The position numbers and the translations under genes are program-made. This document shows, one piece after another, positions 61,787 to 64,000 of a DNA stretch of 64,000 nt. Source of the DNA: Paenibacillus taichungensis (lineage in GTDB: Bacteria > Bacillota > Bacilli > Paenibacillales > Paenibacillaceae); NCBI RefSeq assembly GCF_013359905.1, contig NZ_JABMCC010000121.1, positions 248,001 to 312,000 on the forward strand, written 5' to 3'. Each line of letters opens with the position of its first letter. Within the stretch, counting starts at the first letter, position 1. Below the pieces are notes generated by a model. It did not search any database. It saw only the letters and a program-made list of their open reading frames with translations, and was not told where the DNA came from.

Positions 61787-63091
61787 ATGTTAGGATTTCA
61801 GTTGGTGCAGGAGGGGCGTATTCGATTATCTATTACGCCGGAGATGAAGCAATCCATTCATCTGCTGACCTTATCGGGTCAGGAATTGGCACGTTATTTG
61901 CAGGAAGCCGCGGATGAAAATCCGGTGCTTGAGCTAGAAGAGCCCTTTACCCTGCGCCCCCGTCTTCCCCGACGATTGAATCAGGAGAGGTTTTCCTCTT
62001 ATGATCCGCTGTTGCAGATGAAAGGGGCCGAACCTACACTTGAACAACTGTTGATATCTCAGCTTCGGTTGCAGAATCTTCCGCCTGCAATGGAGAAAAC
62101 AGCTGTATATTTGGCTGGTTGTGTCAATGAAGATGGCTATCTGACGATGGAATTGACTGAGGTTGTATCAGCAAGGGGAATATCGATGCCTGAGGCTGAA
62201 GCAGCCATGGACATTCTCCAGTCGCTGGACCCGCCAGGTGTAGGAGCGCGTAACTTGCGTGAATGCTTGTTGCTTCAGATTAGGCGTGATCCATTCGCTA
62301 ACCAGCATGCGGAGCACATGGTGGAGGAAGGTCTGGAAGAGTTGGTTCGTTTCCATCCAGGCAGAGCGGGAACAAGACTGGGGATTACGTCACAACAGGC
62401 TCAGGCAGCCTATGACTATATTGCTTGTCTTGACCCGAAACCTTGCCGATCCATCGGGTGTACGGAACGTGCACATTATATTATTCCGGATGCCGTTGTG
62501 CAGATAAGAAATGGTGAGCTTTCGCTAAGGTTAAATTCAGCGGTTGTGCCGCGGGTATCCTTGAACGAAGCTTGTTGCCGCTGGATCAGGGAGATTGATG
62601 CAGATGAGGTCTGGTCAGGCCGGGCAGCAGAGGCGAGAGCGATCATTCGCAGCGTGCGTATGCGTCGCCGAACTCTGATGCGTGTTCTGGCGGCGATCAT
62701 GACTGAACAGGAATCTTTTCTGCGTGAAGGACCTGCCGGTTTGAAGCCGCTCAATCTGGCGATTATTGCCGAGGTCATCGGCATGCATGAGTCGACGGTG
62801 AGCCGTGCAGTCAATGGCAAATATGTTCAGACACCGCATGGTGTCTTTGAACTCAAAGCTTTTTTTGCCTCAGGTCTGGAAACAATGAACGGAGAAATGG
62901 CCTCTGCGCCGGCGGTGAAGCTCAGATTAAAAGAGCTGATTCGTTCTGAACGGGCGGAACGTCCATACTCGGATAGCCAACTCACGGCATTGCTCGCGAA
63001 TGAAGGCATCGTTATCTCCCGCAGAACGGTTGCGAAATACAGGGAAGAGCTTCAGATATTGCCTTCACTTGAACGGAAGCGCTGGGCATGA
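61787..63091 (+). CDS. sigL: RNA polymerase sigma-54 factor
   Basis: A 434-residue sigma-54. Region I (ITPEMKQSIHLLTLSGQELARYLQEAADENPVLEL) interacts with activators, the core-binding part is in the middle, and a helix-turn-helix (NLAIIAEVIGMHESTVSRAVNGKYVQTPHG) and the RpoN box (SRRTVAKYREEL) are near the C-terminus. TAGGGGGGAGACGG precedes the ATG. Gene order rocA-sigL, with a sigma-54 activator and two sigma-54 promoters nearby, points to a self-contained proline-use regulon. Confidence 0.97.
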   Translation: MLGFQLVQEGRIRLSITPEMKQSIHLLTLSGQELARYLQEAADENPVLELEEPFTLRPRLPRRLNQERFSSYDPLLQMKGAEPTLEQLLISQLRLQNLPPAMEKTAVYLAGCVNEDGYLTMELTEVVSARGISMPEAEAAMDILQSLDPPGVGARNLRECLLLQIRRDPFANQHAEHMVEEGLEELVRFHPGRAGTRLGITSQQAQAAYDYIACLDPKPCRSIGCTERAHYIIPDAVVQIRNGELSLRLNSAVVPRVSLNEACCRWIREIDADEVWSGRAAEARAIIRSVRMRRRTLMRVLAAIMTEQESFLREGPAGLKPLNLAIIAEVIGMHESTVSRAVNGKYVQTPHGVFELKAFFASGLETMNGEMASAPAVKLRLKELIRSERAERPYSDSQLTALLANEGIVISRRTVAKYREELQILPSLERKRWA

Positions 63092-63120
63092 ATGACGTAT
63101 GCCTTCATTATATATTCTAA

Positions 63121-63170
63121 ACAAGTAACCCCCGCGAGCCGTGGTAACGGTCTGCGGGGGTTACTTGTTC
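63121..63170. terminator. Bidirectional terminator between sigL and aspA
   Basis: ACAAGTAACCCCCGC (63121-63135) and GCGGGGGTTACTTGT (63154-63168) form a perfect 15-bp stem between the convergent genes. The tails on both strands are only weakly T-rich. Confidence 0.82.
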
Positions 63171-63249
63171 CGACTTAACAGCGATCGGAAGGTTGTTCTA
63201 TCATCGAAGTGTCAATGTAATCACTCATTAGTTGAATTTAAACAGCGTA

Positions 63250-64000
63250 CTAACGTTCCATATTGTGCAGGAAGTGCTCACCTGCAATACCAGGAGTAGT
63301 CATCTGCTCCGGATGCAAAATTTCTTCCAGTTCTTCCGGTGTCAGTAGACCCCGTTCCAGAATAATCTCTTGCAAGGTGTTTCCAGTCTTCAACGCTTCC
63401 TTCACAATGGAGGCTGCCACATCATAGCCCAGATGTGGATTGAGCGCTGTAATTACACTAAAGCTCTGCTTCATGATCAATGCACAACGCTCACGGTTCG
63501 CTTCCATTTCTTCAACGGCATAACGAGTGAAGACGTCGATGCCGTTATTCATGATTTTCAGCGATTGCAGCAAGTTGAACGCAATAACCGGGCCCATGAC
63601 GTTCAATTCGAATTGACCGGCTTCACAGGCCATGCAGATCGTATGGTCATTGCCCATAACCTGGAATGATACCTGATTGATCACTTCCGCCATAACCGGA
63701 TTCACTTTGCCTGGCATAATGGACGAACCTGGCTGACGCGGTGGAAGACGCAGCTCATTGAATCCTGCACGTGGGCCAGAAGCCATCATGCGAATATCGT
63801 TACAGATTTTGGACAGACTGACAGCACATACTTTCAGTGCGGCCGACAATTCCAAATAAGCATCTGTATTCTGTGTGGCATCCACAAGATCCTCGGCCGT
63901 TTGCAATTTCAATCCTGTCACATCAGACAGATGCTCCGTGACTTTGACGATGTATTCCGGTTTCGCGTTGAGGCCTGTACCTACAGCCGTCGCACCTAAG
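63250..64000 (-). CDS. aspA: Aspartate ammonia-lyase (3' part; runs off the right edge)
   Basis: About 250 C-terminal codons of an aspartase/fumarase-superfamily enzyme; the frame is open to base 64000, so the N-terminus lies outside. The signature GSSIMPGKVNPVMAE gives the catalytic SS loop. ATAVGTGLNAKPEY and EAGQFELNVMGPVIAFNLLQS match AspA/AnsB better than fumarase C, as does the C-terminus EEILHPEQMTTPGIAG. It deaminates aspartate to fumarate and ammonia, in keeping with the amino-acid catabolic neighbours. Fumarase is the less likely alternative. Confidence 0.88.
   Translation of the reverse strand, partial: LGATAVGTGLNAKPEYIVKVTEHLSDVTGLKLQTAEDLVDATQNTDAYLELSAALKVCAVSLSKICNDIRMMASGPRAGFNELRLPPRQPGSSIMPGKVNPVMAEVINQVSFQVMGNDHTICMACEAGQFELNVMGPVIAFNLLQSLKIMNNGIDVFTRYAVEEMEANRERCALIMKQSFSVITALNPHLGYDVAASIVKEALKTGNTLQEIILERGLLTPEELEEILHPEQMTTPGIAGEHFLHNMER

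Overview
The window reads as chromosomal DNA of a Paenibacillus-like Bacillota. Supporting signs are strong AGGAGG ribosome sites with frequent TTG/GTG starts, dense T-tailed terminators, futalosine-pathway menaquinone genes, S-layer-homology and BclA-like collagen proteins, a GH125 mannosidase, a sigma-54 (SigL) gene and many AraC/LacI/GntR regulators. I see no phage, insertion sequence, rRNA operon or CRISPR array. About 48 protein genes are supported, the last running off the right edge.

Layout. 0-3 kb: pcp, then mqnB-mqnD (menaquinone) on the minus strand. 3-8 kb: a GntR(YtrA-type)/ABC/permease operon and a secreted coiled-coil protein. 8-14 kb: nikR and nikABCDE (nickel uptake). 14-18 kb: PatB-type C-S lyase and an S9 peptidase. 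18-22 kb: small membrane protein, aldo/keto reductase, a second GntR/ABC/permease operon and a LURP-one-like protein. 22.3-31.5 kb: an RNA-repair/RNA-quality locus. 31.7-35.3 kb: an SLH surface protein plus two tandem secreted paralogues. 35.4-39.3 kb: AEC transporter, Mug glycosylase, ECF sigma/anti-sigma pair. 39.4-45.4 kb: a LacI/GH125/oxidoreductase/isomerase/AraC sugar cluster. 45.5-47.5 kb: a kinase-like protein and a RecB/Cas4-type nuclease. 47.6-64 kb: amino-acid catabolism (ald with adeR, putB, rocA, a sigma-54 activator, sigL, aspartase), interrupted by a STAND ATPase, a Fur-controlled siderophore-binding lipoprotein fused in frame to an AraC regulator, and a collagen-like protein.

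The most interesting unit is 22.3-31.5 kb. Two overlapping WYL-domain regulators face a noncoding RNA and a plus-strand run rsr (Ro60/TROVE-vWA) - RlaP nucleotidyltransferase - hen1 - pnkp. The RNA at 24836-24971 has a two-part terminal stem as in Y RNAs, enclosing a module that reads as a circularly permuted tRNA-Asn: anticodon arm with loop CTGTTAA, T arm, 3' acceptor strand, 6-nt loop, 5' acceptor strand, D arm. It therefore looks like a Y RNA of the YrlA class that keeps an apparent GUU anticodon arm. The arrangement joins Ro60/Y-RNA quality control to Pnkp/Hen1 end-healing, sealing and 2'-O-methylation.

In the right third, putB and rocA are divergent and each has a near-perfect -24/-12 sigma-54 promoter, with a sigma-54 activator gene and sigL close by, so proline breakdown is probably sigma-54 driven. 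Two families of dispersed intergenic hairpin repeats are also present.
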